Below are positions 35,795 through 45,801 of a stretch of 64,000 nt of DNA, in pieces; the stretch's first letter is position 1, and each line of letters starts with the position of its first letter. The notes beneath the pieces were generated by a model that was not told the origin of the DNA, did not search any database, and saw only the letters and a list, made by a program, of their open reading frames with translations. The position numbers were made by a program, and so were the translations under genes. The stretch comes from Roseivirga sp. (lineage in GTDB: Bacteria > Bacteroidota > Bacteroidia > Cytophagales > Cyclobacteriaceae), in the NCBI GenBank assembly GCA_021404565.1, contig JAAWWF010000005.1:186001-250000 (forward strand), read 5' to 3'.

Positions 35795-36499
35795 TCAGGT
35801 CCGGGTAATTCTTTGAACAAAGCTTTCGCGATAGGTCCTGCCGAGAGGTACTTTCTGATGCCCGAGCGATATGATGCTCCCTTCCAGGGAGCGAAACTGC
35901 TGCAAGTTGATGATAAAGGACTTATGCACTCTCATAAAACCTGTTGAACCCAAATCTTCCAGCATAGCCTGCATGGTATAATAAGTGATATAGGTAGCAT
36001 CTTGAGTATGCACTTTTACATAGTCCTTCAGTCCTTCTATATGGCTGATTTCGTCAAGAAATACCTTGAAGAGTTTTTTGTCCTGCTTTATGATGATGGA
36101 ATTCCTGCCAGGCTTTTGCTTTTCGGGAGGACCGGATTCAGGCAATTGAACCTGAGGTATCTTATGAACAGCCTTGAGAAAACGCTCTAAGGAAATTGGC
36201 TTTAGCAGGTAGTCAATCACCTCATATTCGAAGCCTTCAAGGGCATAGTCCCGGTAGGCAGTTGTAAGAATAATCTTCGGTCTGTTTTGTAAAATGTTCA
36301 GAAACTCCAGGCCCGTGATTCCGGGCATTTTTACATCCAGAAATATCAGATCCACCGACTCATCTCTCAATCGGTTGATGGCTTCAAGCGGGTTACCTTC
36401 CTCAAAGGTCAGTTGCAGCCAACTTACCTGTTCCAGGTACTGGCGAATGACCTTTCGGGCCAGGGGTTCATCATCTATGATGGCGCATTTAATTGGCAT
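35795..36499 (-). CDS. LytTR-family response regulator
   Basis: 234 residues. The receiver domain (1-120) has acidic DDE at 9-11 and the phospho-acceptor Asp in LIFLDVKMPG, with Lys in YLLKPIS. The C-terminal LytTR DNA-binding domain (about 135-234) carries HIEGLKDYVKVHT and FMRVHKSFIINL. It overlaps the kinase gene by 11 nt (kinase first), forming a standard two-component pair. Confidence 0.95.
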   Translation of the reverse strand: MPIKCAIIDDEPLARKVIRQYLEQVSWLQLTFEEGNPLEAINRLRDESVDLIFLDVKMPGITGLEFLNILQNRPKIILTTAYRDYALEGFEYEVIDYLLKPISLERFLKAVHKIPQVQLPESGPPEKQKPGRNSIIIKQDKKLFKVFLDEISHIEGLKDYVKVHTQDATYITYYTMQAMLEDLGSTGFMRVHKSFIINLQQFRSLEGSIISLGHQKVPLGRTYRESFVQRITRT

Positions 36500-37532
36500 T
36501 GACGGGTATTTTCAGATGTACCTTGAATAAGCTGTTTTCATGAGAAGTTTCGAACACGTAATGATCAAAGATTAGTTCTAGTCTCCTTTCAATGTTTTTA
36601 AGACCAATACCGGTGCTGTCTCCTGTTTCTTCTAACCTATCCGGGGCTGTATTAGTTACCTCAACTTCCAGCCAGTCATGGTCTGTCAGTTTAATAGTAA
36701 TTTGTAGTGAGGCCGTACTGTTCACCTCATGTAGCCCGTGCTTAAAGCTGTTTTCTACCAAAGAAAGGATAACCACCGGAGGAATAACGGCCTTTACTGC
36801 TTCGTCATCCATATGGATGTTGACTTCAATTCTGTCGTCAAAGCGGAGAGATTCCAGCGCAATGTATTTTTTGACAATGGTCATTTCCTCCTCCAGCGAA
36901 ATCAAGGCTCGCGAAGACCGATAAAGAATGTAATCCATGACATCGGACAAACCGAGAATAGACTGGCCTGCTTTTTTAGGTTCATCCATGCAAAGTGCAT
37001 AGAGACTATTGAGTGTATTGAAGAAGAAATGTGGCTGGATTTGATTTTTGAGCATGTTGAGCTCAGTTTCTATCTGTTTGCTTTCCAATTCTGAAGCCTT
37101 TTTGGAAGCATTGAGCCAGTCTTGCCCGAGCTTAACGGAGAGTACAATGCCTTGCACATAGACCTCAATCATAAACTGCTTCAGGTGACTGAAGAAAGAG
37201 GTGTTCAGTTCATAGGTCTGGTCTGGTCCGGCATAGAGTACTTCCATCCAAAAGTTGCCAACAACGAAACGATAGAAGATGCTGAGCACCACCAGGGACA
37301 GGAGTACAATCAAAGTGTAGGTAAAGAGCTTGCCCTGCTTTAAGAATTTTGGAATGAGATAGTAGATGTTGAAATAGGCGAAGGGAATTCGGAAGGCCAG
37401 AAAAAACAAGTTTACCGCCAAAGCAAAGGCCAGGTACTCCAGCGAGCTACCCCAAAAAAGCAGATTGAGTCCGTAGAGTAGCACCCAAAAGATGATATGT
37501 CTGGTCGGTCTGTTGATGGAGAGTTTCGACAT
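36489..37532 (-). CDS. LytS/YehU-type sensor histidine kinase
   Basis: 347 residues. Four N-terminal membrane helices (about 12-145), then a His_kinase domain with the phospho-His in LKNQIQPHFFFNTLNSLY and an ATP-binding domain (VILSLVENSFKHGL, GIGLKNIERRL). Partner of the overlapping LytTR regulator. The signal is not evident. Divergent from the propeller gene across a 199-nt gap that holds a strong palindrome. Confidence 0.95.
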   Translation of the reverse strand: MSKLSINRPTRHIIFWVLLYGLNLLFWGSSLEYLAFALAVNLFFLAFRIPFAYFNIYYLIPKFLKQGKLFTYTLIVLLSLVVLSIFYRFVVGNFWMEVLYAGPDQTYELNTSFFSHLKQFMIEVYVQGIVLSVKLGQDWLNASKKASELESKQIETELNMLKNQIQPHFFFNTLNSLYALCMDEPKKAGQSILGLSDVMDYILYRSSRALISLEEEMTIVKKYIALESLRFDDRIEVNIHMDDEAVKAVIPPVVILSLVENSFKHGLHEVNSTASLQITIKLTDHDWLEVEVTNTAPDRLEETGDSTGIGLKNIERRLELIFDHYVFETSHENSLFKVHLKIPVNAN

Positions 37533-37590
37533 GCTTCGAATACAAATTAAATGATATACTGCTTAAATCAGCTATTACTTCGAGTTACGG

Positions 37591-37607
37591 TGATCAGGAA
37601 CTGATCA
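37591..37607. promoter_or_regulatory. Perfect palindrome between LytS gene and propeller gene
   Basis: TGATCAG-GAA-CTGATCA, 7 bp on each arm. It lies 59 nt before the kinase start and 125 nt before the propeller start. Candidate operator for either promoter, possibly for the LytTR regulator, although LytTR sites are usually direct repeats. Confidence 0.45.
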
Positions 37608-37731
37608 TCTGCAATTTGCTCATGACTTATGAACGAATAACACCTGTATGGCTTAGGAGGTGGCTGGTCTAATAAAGTTGGGAAGTTGAGGAAAGAATGG
37701 TTGAATGCGCTGATTATCGAGGTTGCGCACT

Positions 37732-38982
37732 ATGAGGTACATCATTCTTTTCTGCTTGCTCGTTTCCGCAGGGCAATTATCGGCACAGCAGCACTCTTCT
37801 GCCTATCTGAAAGGAGTTAAAGCATACGAAGCCGGTGATTATAGCGAATATCTTTCTGCCATGACGCTGGCCCTTGAGAAGAACCCTGAGCACGACCTCA
37901 TCATTTTTGAGCATATGAAGGCCCTGGTGCTGAATGATCGGATAACCGAGGCCCTGATTCAGCTCTCTTACCTTATTGACAGAAGGAGCATCACAGTGCA
38001 TGGGCTGTACGAAAATAAGCTTTTTGAAGCGGTGCTCAATGTAGGCCTTATAGCACGAATCAGGGATATGGAAAGACCCATTGTCAACTCTGATACTGTT
38101 AATATCATCACTGAAAGAGACCTCATTCTTGAAGGTATTGCGGTGGACAGCCTGACCGGCAGAAAGTTTATAGGAAGTACCCATAAAGAGAAGGTTGTAG
38201 CCGTTATGGTAAATGGACATTTCTCTGATTTTTCGCATTCTGGCGATTCACTTTGGAGCTTCCTGGGGATGGAGGTGGATGAGGAAAGAGGAGTACTATG
38301 GGCAGCCACGGCTTATTCACCGTATAGGGAGTCTTCACAAAACAGCGGATGTTCCAAGCTGGTAAGGCTGAATTTGCATACTGGCAGGCTCATTCAAAGC
38401 TACAAGGTTTGTAATGAATTGCTCAATGATATCACGGTTGCCGGTAACGGAGATGTGTTTGCTACAGGCACTATTGGAGCCAAGCTGTACCAATTCGATG
38501 TGTCTACCGATGAATTTCGGGCCTTGTCAGACTTTAGCAAAGAGGGTTATAGATTTCTCAACGGCATTGCCATAAATAATGAAACAGGGCGGTTATATGT
38601 AGCCCATGAAACCGGGGTATTGATTCGTGATTTGTCGTCTGGTGAATTTATTGAGCTGCAAAAGCCATCCCATATCTCCCTGATGGGGATTGACGGGATG
38701 ACTCATTATCGTAACTCATTGATCTGTCATCAGCGGATGCTGGGTAGTATCACTCGCTATCTGCTAAGCCCGAATGGAGACAAGGTCATAGGGGAAGAGA
38801 TTATCGATGCGCATCATCCCGCATTCGACAGCCCAACTACAGGAGAACTGGGAGGGGACGGCTATTACTACTACCTGGCTAACTCACAGATTACGAGTGC
38901 TTATACTAATGGGAAACTCAAAGCTTACCATAACCTACAGGACAAAATTATATTGAGATGGAAACTACCAGAATCACACTAA
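37732..38982 (+). CDS. Exported TPR-propeller protein (SMP-30-like pattern)
   Basis: 416 residues from ATG 37732. Signal peptide (LFCLLVSAGQLSAQ), a short helical repeat part (about 22-90: AYLKGVKAYEAGDYSEYLSAMTLALEKNP), then a beta-propeller (about 120-410) with blades such as NGIAINNETGRLYVAHETGVLIRDL and GIAVDSLTGRKFIGST. It looks like an SMP-30/gluconolactonase-type propeller, but no metal ligands can be assigned. Overlaps the following lipoprotein gene by 25 nt, so the two are co-expressed. Confidence 0.78.
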   Translation: MRYIILFCLLVSAGQLSAQQHSSAYLKGVKAYEAGDYSEYLSAMTLALEKNPEHDLIIFEHMKALVLNDRITEALIQLSYLIDRRSITVHGLYENKLFEAVLNVGLIARIRDMERPIVNSDTVNIITERDLILEGIAVDSLTGRKFIGSTHKEKVVAVMVNGHFSDFSHSGDSLWSFLGMEVDEERGVLWAATAYSPYRESSQNSGCSKLVRLNLHTGRLIQSYKVCNELLNDITVAGNGDVFATGTIGAKLYQFDVSTDEFRALSDFSKEGYRFLNGIAINNETGRLYVAHETGVLIRDLSSGEFIELQKPSHISLMGIDGMTHYRNSLICHQRMLGSITRYLLSPNGDKVIGEEIIDAHHPAFDSPTTGELGGDGYYYYLANSQITSAYTNGKLKAYHNLQDKIILRWKLPESH

Positions 38983-39434
38983 TCACCATGTTGGCAATAC
39001 TGACCTTTTCGTGTAGCAAGTCTGTAGATTTGGAGCAGGAGAGAGCCTTGCTACTGGAAGTCAATGAACGACAAAGGGAGGCTCATATGAACAGCGACCC
39101 TTCACTTCTGGCCCTGGGTATGGCTGATACCTTAAGGGCCGTACAAAGGGGAGAGATCAGGATTGAGACCAAATCAGAAAGGATGAAAAGGTGGGATGCC
39201 TACTTCAAAAGTATCGAATACTCCCAATGGGATGACTTACAAGAGCCGTTGATTGAGATTTCCGAAGATGCTACACTGGCTTGGATGTCTGTGAAGAAAA
39301 TTACGGTATCCACATGGGTTGATGATCCATCCCAGGCCATAGATACCACCTACTTTGCCTGGACCACCGGATTTAAAAAGATCAAGGGTGACTGGAAAGT
39401 CTATAGTGTTACATCCACCAGGGTGGCGAAATGA
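38958..39434 (+). CDS. NTF2/SnoaL-like lipoprotein
   Basis: 158 residues. Lipobox ILTFSC, then a cone-shaped NTF2-like fold suggested by an N-terminal helix pair, FKSIEYSQWDDLQEPLIEISEDATLAWMSVKKI and GFKKIKGDWKVYSVTSTRV at the end. Members often carry small hydrophobic ligands or act as enzymes, but the pocket residues are not diagnostic here. Its start lies inside the propeller gene. The stop is 2 nt from the convergent aminotransferase stop with no visible terminator. Confidence 0.72.
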   Translation: METTRITLITMLAILTFSCSKSVDLEQERALLLEVNERQREAHMNSDPSLLALGMADTLRAVQRGEIRIETKSERMKRWDAYFKSIEYSQWDDLQEPLIEISEDATLAWMSVKKITVSTWVDDPSQAIDTTYFAWTTGFKKIKGDWKVYSVTSTRVAK

Positions 39435-39436
39435 GT

Positions 39437-40744
39437 CTATGATTCGCAATATTCAATCACGGCATCTCTGATACGGGAGAAGGTCTCGATCAGTGTACCT
39501 TCATCTTCTTCCAGCAAAGTGACCCTGAAGCCCAGCAGATCGGAACAAAAAGAGGAAATAGGTACCACACAAACCCCTTTGGCAGCCAGTAAGTAATACA
39601 CAAAGCGCTTATCCGGCTTCATATTACGTTCTGCCAGCCAGTTGTCAAGCAGTGATTGAGCTGCCTCGTCTTTAATATTCAACGATTGTTGATTGTTGAC
39701 TGTGCCGGGCTTGAAAATGATTGTATTGTAAAAGGCGCCTTTGGTAGTGTTGAAGTACAGATAGGGTACATCTTTGAGAAAAGAAGAAATGAGTTCACTT
39801 CGTTCTCCGATCTTCAGGTTCGTTTCATTACGGTAGGTTTTAAAGCGCTCATCACCGTAAACCCTTGGGATGGCCATTTGTGGTAGGGTGGTGGAGCAAA
39901 CCTCCAGCATTTTTGCATTGACCAGGGTTTGGTAGAGCTTTTCGAAGGTTTGGTCGGCACCCCGGTTGTAAAACTCCATCCACCCGCAACGTGACCCTGG
40001 CCAGGGCAGATCTTTAGACATGCCTTTGAGCGCAATGCCCGGCACATCTTCTATGATTTCCGCCAGGGGATGGTGTTTAGCCCCATTATAGGTGATAGAC
40101 CCATAGATCTCATCAGATATCAGAAAGAGGTCAAATTCTTTGGCCAGTTTGACGAATTCCCGCAGTGTTTCCAACGGATAAACCATACCGGTAGGGTTAT
40201 CCGGATTGATCAGTAGAATGCCCACGATATTCGGGTTATATCTTACCTGGTTTCTCAGGTCTTCCATATCCGGGTACCAGTGATTGGCCGGATTGAGCGT
40301 ATAAGTAAGAGGGGCTGCGTTGGCATGAGCAGCCTCTCCGCTGGAATGTGTTGAATAGGCAGGTGAAGGGCCAATGATCCTCGCTGTAGGGTTGATGAAC
40401 TGGTAAAGCGTGGAAATGCCGTCCCCCAGTCCGTTAAAGAACAGTATGTCATCAGCCTCTATTTGAGCACCATTGCTCTCCTTATTATTCTTACTGGCCA
40501 GAAACTCTCTTACTGACTTATCGCCCATAGAGTGGGAATAACCATAGGTTTTGTCATTCTGTGCAAGGTCAGCCACAATGTTTTTGATCCAGGCCGGAAT
40601 CTGCCAGTTTTTCTGAATGGGGTCACCAATGTTCTCCCAGTAAATCTTCTGGCCGAGTGCTTCTAACTGCTCGGCTTTTTTAACGATACCACGAATTTCA
40701 TACGAAAGCTCAGAAGCTCCCGGGCGTATCAGGTCTTGCCTCAT
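39437..40744 (-). CDS. PLP-dependent aminotransferase (class I, AlaA-like)
   Basis: 435 residues. Fold type I aminotransferase with the PLP lysine in GMSKDLPWPGSRCGW, NPDNPTG at the expected place and SDEIYG. The N-terminus (SYEIRGIVKKAEQLEALGQKIYWENIGDP) matches alanine/valine-type aminotransferases, and the insert before the C-terminus suits the larger subgroup. Substrate most likely alanine or aspartate with 2-oxoglutarate. The pseudouridine synthase gene is 2 nt upstream on the same strand. Confidence 0.88.
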   Translation of the reverse strand: MRQDLIRPGASELSYEIRGIVKKAEQLEALGQKIYWENIGDPIQKNWQIPAWIKNIVADLAQNDKTYGYSHSMGDKSVREFLASKNNKESNGAQIEADDILFFNGLGDGISTLYQFINPTARIIGPSPAYSTHSSGEAAHANAAPLTYTLNPANHWYPDMEDLRNQVRYNPNIVGILLINPDNPTGMVYPLETLREFVKLAKEFDLFLISDEIYGSITYNGAKHHPLAEIIEDVPGIALKGMSKDLPWPGSRCGWMEFYNRGADQTFEKLYQTLVNAKMLEVCSTTLPQMAIPRVYGDERFKTYRNETNLKIGERSELISSFLKDVPYLYFNTTKGAFYNTIIFKPGTVNNQQSLNIKDEAAQSLLDNWLAERNMKPDKRFVYYLLAAKGVCVVPISSFCSDLLGFRVTLLEEDEGTLIETFSRIRDAVIEYCES

Positions 40745-40746
40745 GG

Positions 40747-41475
40747 CTAGTAGATATTGTCGATGTTTTTATCCTTCACTTTGATATCCTCCAGTGTCAG
40801 GTACTGCTCCCAAAACTGTTCTTCGGGCAAGCCGGCTCTGATCATGATGGGCTCTTTTTTAACAGGGTGCTCAAAATAGAGGCCTTTTGCATGAAGGTTA
40901 ATACTTCTGTCGGGGTTGGGTTTGGCAAAGCCATAGCGAAGGTCGCCACGAATGGGGCAGCCCAGTGAGGCCAGCTGTACCCTGATTTGATGAGGCCTGC
41001 CTGTAAGGGGTTTTACCTCTACCAAAAAGTGGTCGTTCAGCTTGCCTAGTGTTTTGTACTCCAGTTCAGCTCTCAGCGAGCCCTCTACCTGGGTGTCATA
41101 AGCCGTGGTGACATTACGGTCCGGGTCTTTTTTGAGCCAGTGTGCCAGTTTTCCCTGTGTGGGTCTCGGCTTTCTTTTTACCACAGCCCAGTAGGTTTTA
41201 TATACCTTTCTGTTTTTAAAGAGCTTGTTCATACGCTCCAGTGCTTTGGAGGTGCGGGCAAATACCACGGCTCCGCTGGTTGGCCTGTCAAGCCTGTGAA
41301 CCACGCCCAAAAACACATCTCCGGGCTTGTTGTACTTTTCCTTGATATAGGCTTTACAATGATCTACCAGGGGTTTGTCGCCCGTATGATCACCTTGCAC
41401 CAACACTCCTGATGGTTTATTTACGATCAGCAGGTGATTGTCTTCGTATATGGGCTGGACTATATTCATGGTCAT
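40747..41475 (-). CDS. RluA-family pseudouridine synthase
   Basis: 242 residues; ATG 41475 or the ATG six bases later. Catalytic Asp in HRLDRPTSGAVVFA; NKPSGVLVQGD and PLTGRPHQIRVQLASLGCPIRGD are standard RluA motifs. No S4 domain. It converts a specific uridine in rRNA or tRNA to pseudouridine; the target cannot be read from the sequence. First gene of a two-gene operon with the aminotransferase. Confidence 0.92.
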   Translation of the reverse strand: MTMNIVQPIYEDNHLLIVNKPSGVLVQGDHTGDKPLVDHCKAYIKEKYNKPGDVFLGVVHRLDRPTSGAVVFARTSKALERMNKLFKNRKVYKTYWAVVKRKPRPTQGKLAHWLKKDPDRNVTTAYDTQVEGSLRAELEYKTLGKLNDHFLVEVKPLTGRPHQIRVQLASLGCPIRGDLRYGFAKPNPDRSINLHAKGLYFEHPVKKEPIMIRAGLPEEQFWEQYLTLEDIKVKDKNIDNIY

Positions 41476-41566
41476 GGCTTAAAGTGGTACAAAGAAATAT
41501 CTCTTTTCTCTAATTCGGTAAATTAATCAGAGATTTATACATTCGAGTAGAGATTGTTTGTTCGTT

Positions 41567-43462
41567 ATGTATTTTAGAATTATTTGCGCGATTACTGCGC
41601 TGGCTATACCCCTGTTTTCATTTTCCCAGGTACAAATGAAGCTGCCATCTGTGATAGTGGAGGACCTGGCGGAGACTTCTTATCCGTTGGACCCTGATGC
41701 TGATGCTGCCATTTTGTATGATTTGGGAACATCCAAGACCAGTGATAGCAAAGTGATGATTTCTCATCATAAGTTAAGACGCATCAAGATATACTCGAAA
41801 GAGGGTTTGGCCTGGGCCGATTGGTCATTGGGGTTGTTCAAATCGAAGAACCGAACAGAAAGTCTGACAGGTTTTAAGGCAAGTGTCTACAACCTGGAAA
41901 ATGGTAAGGTGTCACGTCAGAAAATCAACAAAAAGAACCTGATTACGGAAAGAATAACCGATGACTACAGTGTCGTAAAACTGGCATTTCCTAATGTGAA
42001 GGAGGGAAGTATCATTGATATTGAATATACATTGCAATCAGATTATCTATACGATTTTAGCTGGGAGTTTCAAAAATCGATTCCAGTTAAAAGGAGTGAA
42101 TATAGTGTCGTACTCCACTCTTATTATAAGTTTAACTTCCTGGTTAAAAACTTCTTTCCGATTCAACGGATAGCCCCGACCCACTGGCGTTTTACAAATG
42201 TTCCAGCTTTTGAAAATGAGAAGTTCATCACCTCTCGTGAAGATCTGATCACAAGGATTTCTTTTAACATGATCTCAGCCCAGTTTCCCGGTCAGACTGA
42301 ACCGATATTTAAGGTCGGCAGCTGGAGAGATACGAAAAACCTGATCAGTGAGCGCTGGAAAGAATACAGTTTCGGAGGGAAAGAAATCAAGAATTATATC
42401 GCGGAAAAATTTGGTGATGCTCTTGTGAGCAAGGAGGGACTAAGGAAGATATTTAATCAGCTTAGGGCTGACTTTAAATGGAATAAGCGACACCGTTTAA
42501 TTCAATCCACAACATTCAGAAAACTCATTGAAACTAAAACTGGCTCAAGTGCTGACTTAAACCGGTTTATGTATGGGGTGTTGGAGGCAAAAGGTTTTAA
42601 GCCTCAAATCCATATCACATCTACGCTTAACAATGGCCGGGCTAAATATAAAATTCCAATCATCGATAAATTCAATCATGTAGTGAATAGAGTGATAGTA
42701 GATGGGACTGTTTTTTGGCTTGACCTTGCCTCAGACCAAGATGCCTATGACCTGCCTCCAACAAACCTTTTGGGTACTGATGCGCTGGAAATGAACAACT
42801 CGGTTGCGCCATTGTGGCGAAAGATTGAAACAACGAAAGGAGAGTTTGAGCGCTCGGTAGCTAATATTAGCCTCAATGTTGAAGAAGAAAGGACTCATGT
42901 GAGGTACAGCCTGGTTGCTGCAGACTACCTGAAAGGGCAGGTGCTTAAACAGGAGGTGAATCAGCGATTAAAGCGAATTGGTGTCGCGGGAGGAGAGGAT
43001 TATAAAATTGACTCCTTAAAACTGAAGGCGGCTGAGAGGTCTCCCGAACCACTAACCCTCGATTGTCACTACAGCAAACCTCTGGAGTTAATAGGTGATC
43101 TGATCATTTTTAACCCCTTGTTGGTAGATGAAAGGGTAACCTCACCTTTTGGCAACTACGATGAAAGGCATTACCCCATCCATTTCGAGCACCTGATCAA
43201 CACAAACTACACGGCATTCATTGATGTACCCGAGGGTTATACTGTGGAACAACTACCCGGAGCTGTCAATTTACAGCTTGTAGGAAACCTGGGGCAGTTT
43301 TTTTACCGTGTGAGCCATGCAGAGGGTAAAATCCAGGTGGCTATGAGATATAAGATTAATAGGGTAGATGTAAATCCCGATGCCTTCCCTGCTTTCTTGC
43401 AGTTCTATAAAAAGATTATGGAAAAGACGGCCGAAAGCATTGTCTTTAAAAAGGGCAGTTGA
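41567..43462 (+). CDS. DUF3857 / transglutaminase-like exported protein
   Basis: 631 residues from ATG 41567 (a TTG nine bases upstream is unlikely). Signal peptide ALAIPLFSFSQ. The DUF3857 domain (about 45-230: LRRIKIYSKEGLAWADWSLGLFKSKNRTESLTGFKASVYNLENG as its core) is followed by a transglutaminase-core-like part (about 265-390) that lacks an evident Cys-His-Asp triad, and a C-terminal beta domain. Common in Bacteroidota, often next to envelope genes. It probably acts in the periplasm; catalytic activity is doubtful. Confidence 0.85.
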   Translation: MYFRIICAITALAIPLFSFSQVQMKLPSVIVEDLAETSYPLDPDADAAILYDLGTSKTSDSKVMISHHKLRRIKIYSKEGLAWADWSLGLFKSKNRTESLTGFKASVYNLENGKVSRQKINKKNLITERITDDYSVVKLAFPNVKEGSIIDIEYTLQSDYLYDFSWEFQKSIPVKRSEYSVVLHSYYKFNFLVKNFFPIQRIAPTHWRFTNVPAFENEKFITSREDLITRISFNMISAQFPGQTEPIFKVGSWRDTKNLISERWKEYSFGGKEIKNYIAEKFGDALVSKEGLRKIFNQLRADFKWNKRHRLIQSTTFRKLIETKTGSSADLNRFMYGVLEAKGFKPQIHITSTLNNGRAKYKIPIIDKFNHVVNRVIVDGTVFWLDLASDQDAYDLPPTNLLGTDALEMNNSVAPLWRKIETTKGEFERSVANISLNVEEERTHVRYSLVAADYLKGQVLKQEVNQRLKRIGVAGGEDYKIDSLKLKAAERSPEPLTLDCHYSKPLELIGDLIIFNPLLVDERVTSPFGNYDERHYPIHFEHLINTNYTAFIDVPEGYTVEQLPGAVNLQLVGNLGQFFYRVSHAEGKIQVAMRYKINRVDVNPDAFPAFLQFYKKIMEKTAESIVFKKGS

Positions 43463-43480
43463 GATGTATTGAAGTCAGAA

Positions 43481-45061
43481 TCAAAACTCACTCGTAAAAT
43501 GGAAGTTCACATCAGGAAAGTTGTCTTGTACCATTTGCAGCCATGACTTGGACTCAGCCATAAACACCAGCTTTCCATCCTTATCCTTAGCGATGTGTCT
43601 TTGCTTGGAGTCAATAAACTCCTGTAGCTTTTTCGGGTCGTCAGATGAAATCCAACAGGCTTTGTAAAGTTGCATTCCGGCAAACTCACAGGTGGCACCA
43701 TACTCATTCTTAAGTCTGTGCTGAATCACCTCAAACTGTAGCTGCCCTACAACACCCACAGCTTTGCGGCTTCCCAACTGAAAGTTAAAGAGTTGCGCCA
43801 CACCTTCGTCCATCAGCTGATTCAGCCCTTTCTCCAACTGCTTGGTTTTCATAGCGTCCTTATTGATCACCTCTCGGAAAATCTCGGGAGAGAAGCTGGG
43901 GATGCCCCGGTACATGCCTTTGTCACCATCGGTGAGGGTGTCACCAATTTTAAAGTTGCCGGTATCATAAAGACCGATAATATCACCCGGATAGGCCTCA
44001 TCAATGGTTTCCTTATCCTGGGCCATAAAGGCCGTGGCCTGAGAAATCCTGAATTTCTTATCCTGACGGGTATGGTAGTAATTGGAGCCTCTTTGAAATT
44101 TGCCAGAGCAGATTCTCAGGAAGGCAATTCTGTTTCTGTGCTTGGGGTCCATGTTGGCATGGATCTTAAACACAAAGCCGGTGAAGTTCTTATAATCAGG
44201 CTGGATCTCAGTCTCATCCAGCATTCTGCCTATGGGTTCAGGAGAGAACTGCAGGAAAGAATCTAAAAGCTCCTTTACACCAAAGTTGTTGACCGCAGAG
44301 CCGAAAAATACAGGCGCAACATCTCCATTGAGGTAAGCCTCTACATCCAGAGGCCCGTAAAGATCATCCAGCATTTCTACATCTTCTCGTAGCTGTGCTG
44401 CATGACTTTCTCCAACAAACTTCTCAAGTTCAGGGCTATTGATATCTTCAAATTTGGTACTCTCCTCATGGAGCTGCTGCTTGCCTGCCTGGAAAAGGCG
44501 CAGACTCTTATCGTAAAGACTGTAAACTCCCTGGAAACTCTTACCCATACCGATGGGCCAGCTCAGCGGATGCACGTTGATCCCCAGCTTGCCCTCAATT
44601 TCATCCAGCAGATCATAAGGGTCTTGCCCTTCACGGTCCAGCTTGTTGATGAAAGAAATCACCGGGGTTTTTCTCATTCGACAGACCTCCATCAGCTTTT
44701 CAGTCTGAATCTCAACGCCTTTCACACAGTCGATTACCATTACCACAGAATCCACAGCCGTAAGCGTACGGTAGGTGTCTTCAGCAAAGTCCTGGTGACC
44801 GGGTGTATCCAGCAGGTTGATTTTCATGCCCTCGTATTCAAAGGCCATGACCGAGGTAGCGACAGAGATACCTCTCTGCTTCTCAATATCCATCCAGTCA
44901 GAGCGGGCGTGCATATCGATTTTATTGGACTTTACCGCTCCCGCTTTTTGAATTGCACCACCGAAGAGTAACAGCTTTTCCGTCAATGTGGTCTTACCCG
45001 CATCGGGGTGACTGATGATTCCGAATGTCCTTCTCTTTGCTATCTCCGCTGTCAAATCCAT
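43481..45061 (-). CDS. prfC: Peptide chain release factor 3
   Basis: 526 residues. GTPase that frees RF1/RF2 from the ribosome. G1 [12 protein letters not shown]3 DTPGHQDF, G4 NKLD; the RF3-specific [27 protein letters not shown] and the C-terminal [15 protein letters not shown] are present. Full length. Convergent with the DUF3857 gene (18-nt gap). Confidence 0.96.
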   Translation of the reverse strand: MDLTAEIAKRRTFGIISHPDAGKTTLTEKLLLFGGAIQKAGAVKSNKIDMHARSDWMDIEKQRGISVATSVMAFEYEGMKINLLDTPGHQDFAEDTYRTLTAVDSVVMVIDCVKGVEIQTEKLMEVCRMRKTPVISFINKLDREGQDPYDLLDEIEGKLGINVHPLSWPIGMGKSFQGVYSLYDKSLRLFQAGKQQLHEESTKFEDINSPELEKFVGESHAAQLREDVEMLDDLYGPLDVEAYLNGDVAPVFFGSAVNNFGVKELLDSFLQFSPEPIGRMLDETEIQPDYKNFTGFVFKIHANMDPKHRNRIAFLRICSGKFQRGSNYYHTRQDKKFRISQATAFMAQDKETIDEAYPGDIIGLYDTGNFKIGDTLTDGDKGMYRGIPSFSPEIFREVINKDAMKTKQLEKGLNQLMDEGVAQLFNFQLGSRKAVGVVGQLQFEVIQHRLKNEYGATCEFAGMQLYKACWISSDDPKKLQEFIDSKQRHIAKDKDGKLVFMAESKSWLQMVQDNFPDVNFHFTSEF

Positions 45062-45081
45062 ATGCTACTCAATTTGAGGTG

Positions 45082-45089
45082 CAAAGATA
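45082..45089 (-). promoter_or_regulatory. Possible -7 promoter element of prfC
   Basis: On the minus strand this reads TATCTTTG, a full TAnnTTTG match 20 nt before the prfC ATG. A matching TTTG at -33 is not clear. Confidence 0.4.
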
Positions 45090-45240
45090 AAAGAAATTGA
45101 CTCTTGAGTTGGGATGAGCTACGGTTAAACGACATTTTGTTGTAGCTGTTGAAAATTGCGAAAACCGTTCGGTCGAGCCCAAAGTTTGCGTCTCGTCAAC
45201 CTGGTGTGCAACCCCTGACACTTGCTGGCGTCAATTCGTT

Positions 45241-45801
45241 ATGAAGAAGAAAGAAAAATCCTGGAGGTTGTTGTGGGAATTGCTCACGGTAGCGTTGGGG
45301 GTGTTTTTGGCGCTTTTTGTCAATAATTTCACTGAAAGGAATAAAGAAGCCCGACTTGTGGACAAGGTAATAGCTGGTTTGGAAAGGGAAATTGCACAGA
45401 ATGAGCAAACGGTTAAGCGCTCATTGGATTTTCACGTTGAATTTTTACAAGCTCTTGAAACTGGTACTGATGATCTGGTATTGCAGTTAAATACAGCTCC
45501 CATCATCAAAAGTGCCTGGGATGCTGCTAAGAGCTCAAATGTGCTCCATTTGCTGGACTATGACTTGTCACTGGCTTTCTCCGAAGTTTATAGCTGGCAC
45601 GAAGAATACGACAAGCTTAAATTCCTGTCAGATCAGGCTCTTTATTTTGTGCGGTTTTCAAATAATACCTACAGCAAAGCAGCCTATTTGAAACGATGGG
45701 AGTCGGCATTTCAGGACTTCCAATATGCGGAGGAGGAACTGTTGGCCAGGTATAAACAAGCGCTGCGTATGATTGAGGCTGCTGGTAGAGGTAGAGCTTA
45801 G
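45241..45801 (+). CDS. DUF6090-like membrane protein
   Basis: 186 residues. A basic N-terminus, one membrane helix (LLWELLTVALGVFLALFVNNF) and then a helical domain starting TERNKEARLVDKVIAGLEREIAQN, the order typical of DUF6090 family members in Bacteroidota. Function unknown. Stands alone; its stop codon overlaps the stop of the convergent cytochrome-domain gene (TTAG shared). Confidence 0.75.
   Translation: MKKKEKSWRLLWELLTVALGVFLALFVNNFTERNKEARLVDKVIAGLEREIAQNEQTVKRSLDFHVEFLQALETGTDDLVLQLNTAPIIKSAWDAAKSSNVLHLLDYDLSLAFSEVYSWHEEYDKLKFLSDQALYFVRFSNNTYSKAAYLKRWESAFQDFQYAEEELLARYKQALRMIEAAGRGRA

Noticed and set aside
41514-41545. TTCG-N20-TACATTCG as promoter of the DUF3857 gene
   Set aside because: Both elements differ from the consensus by one base; too weak to list.
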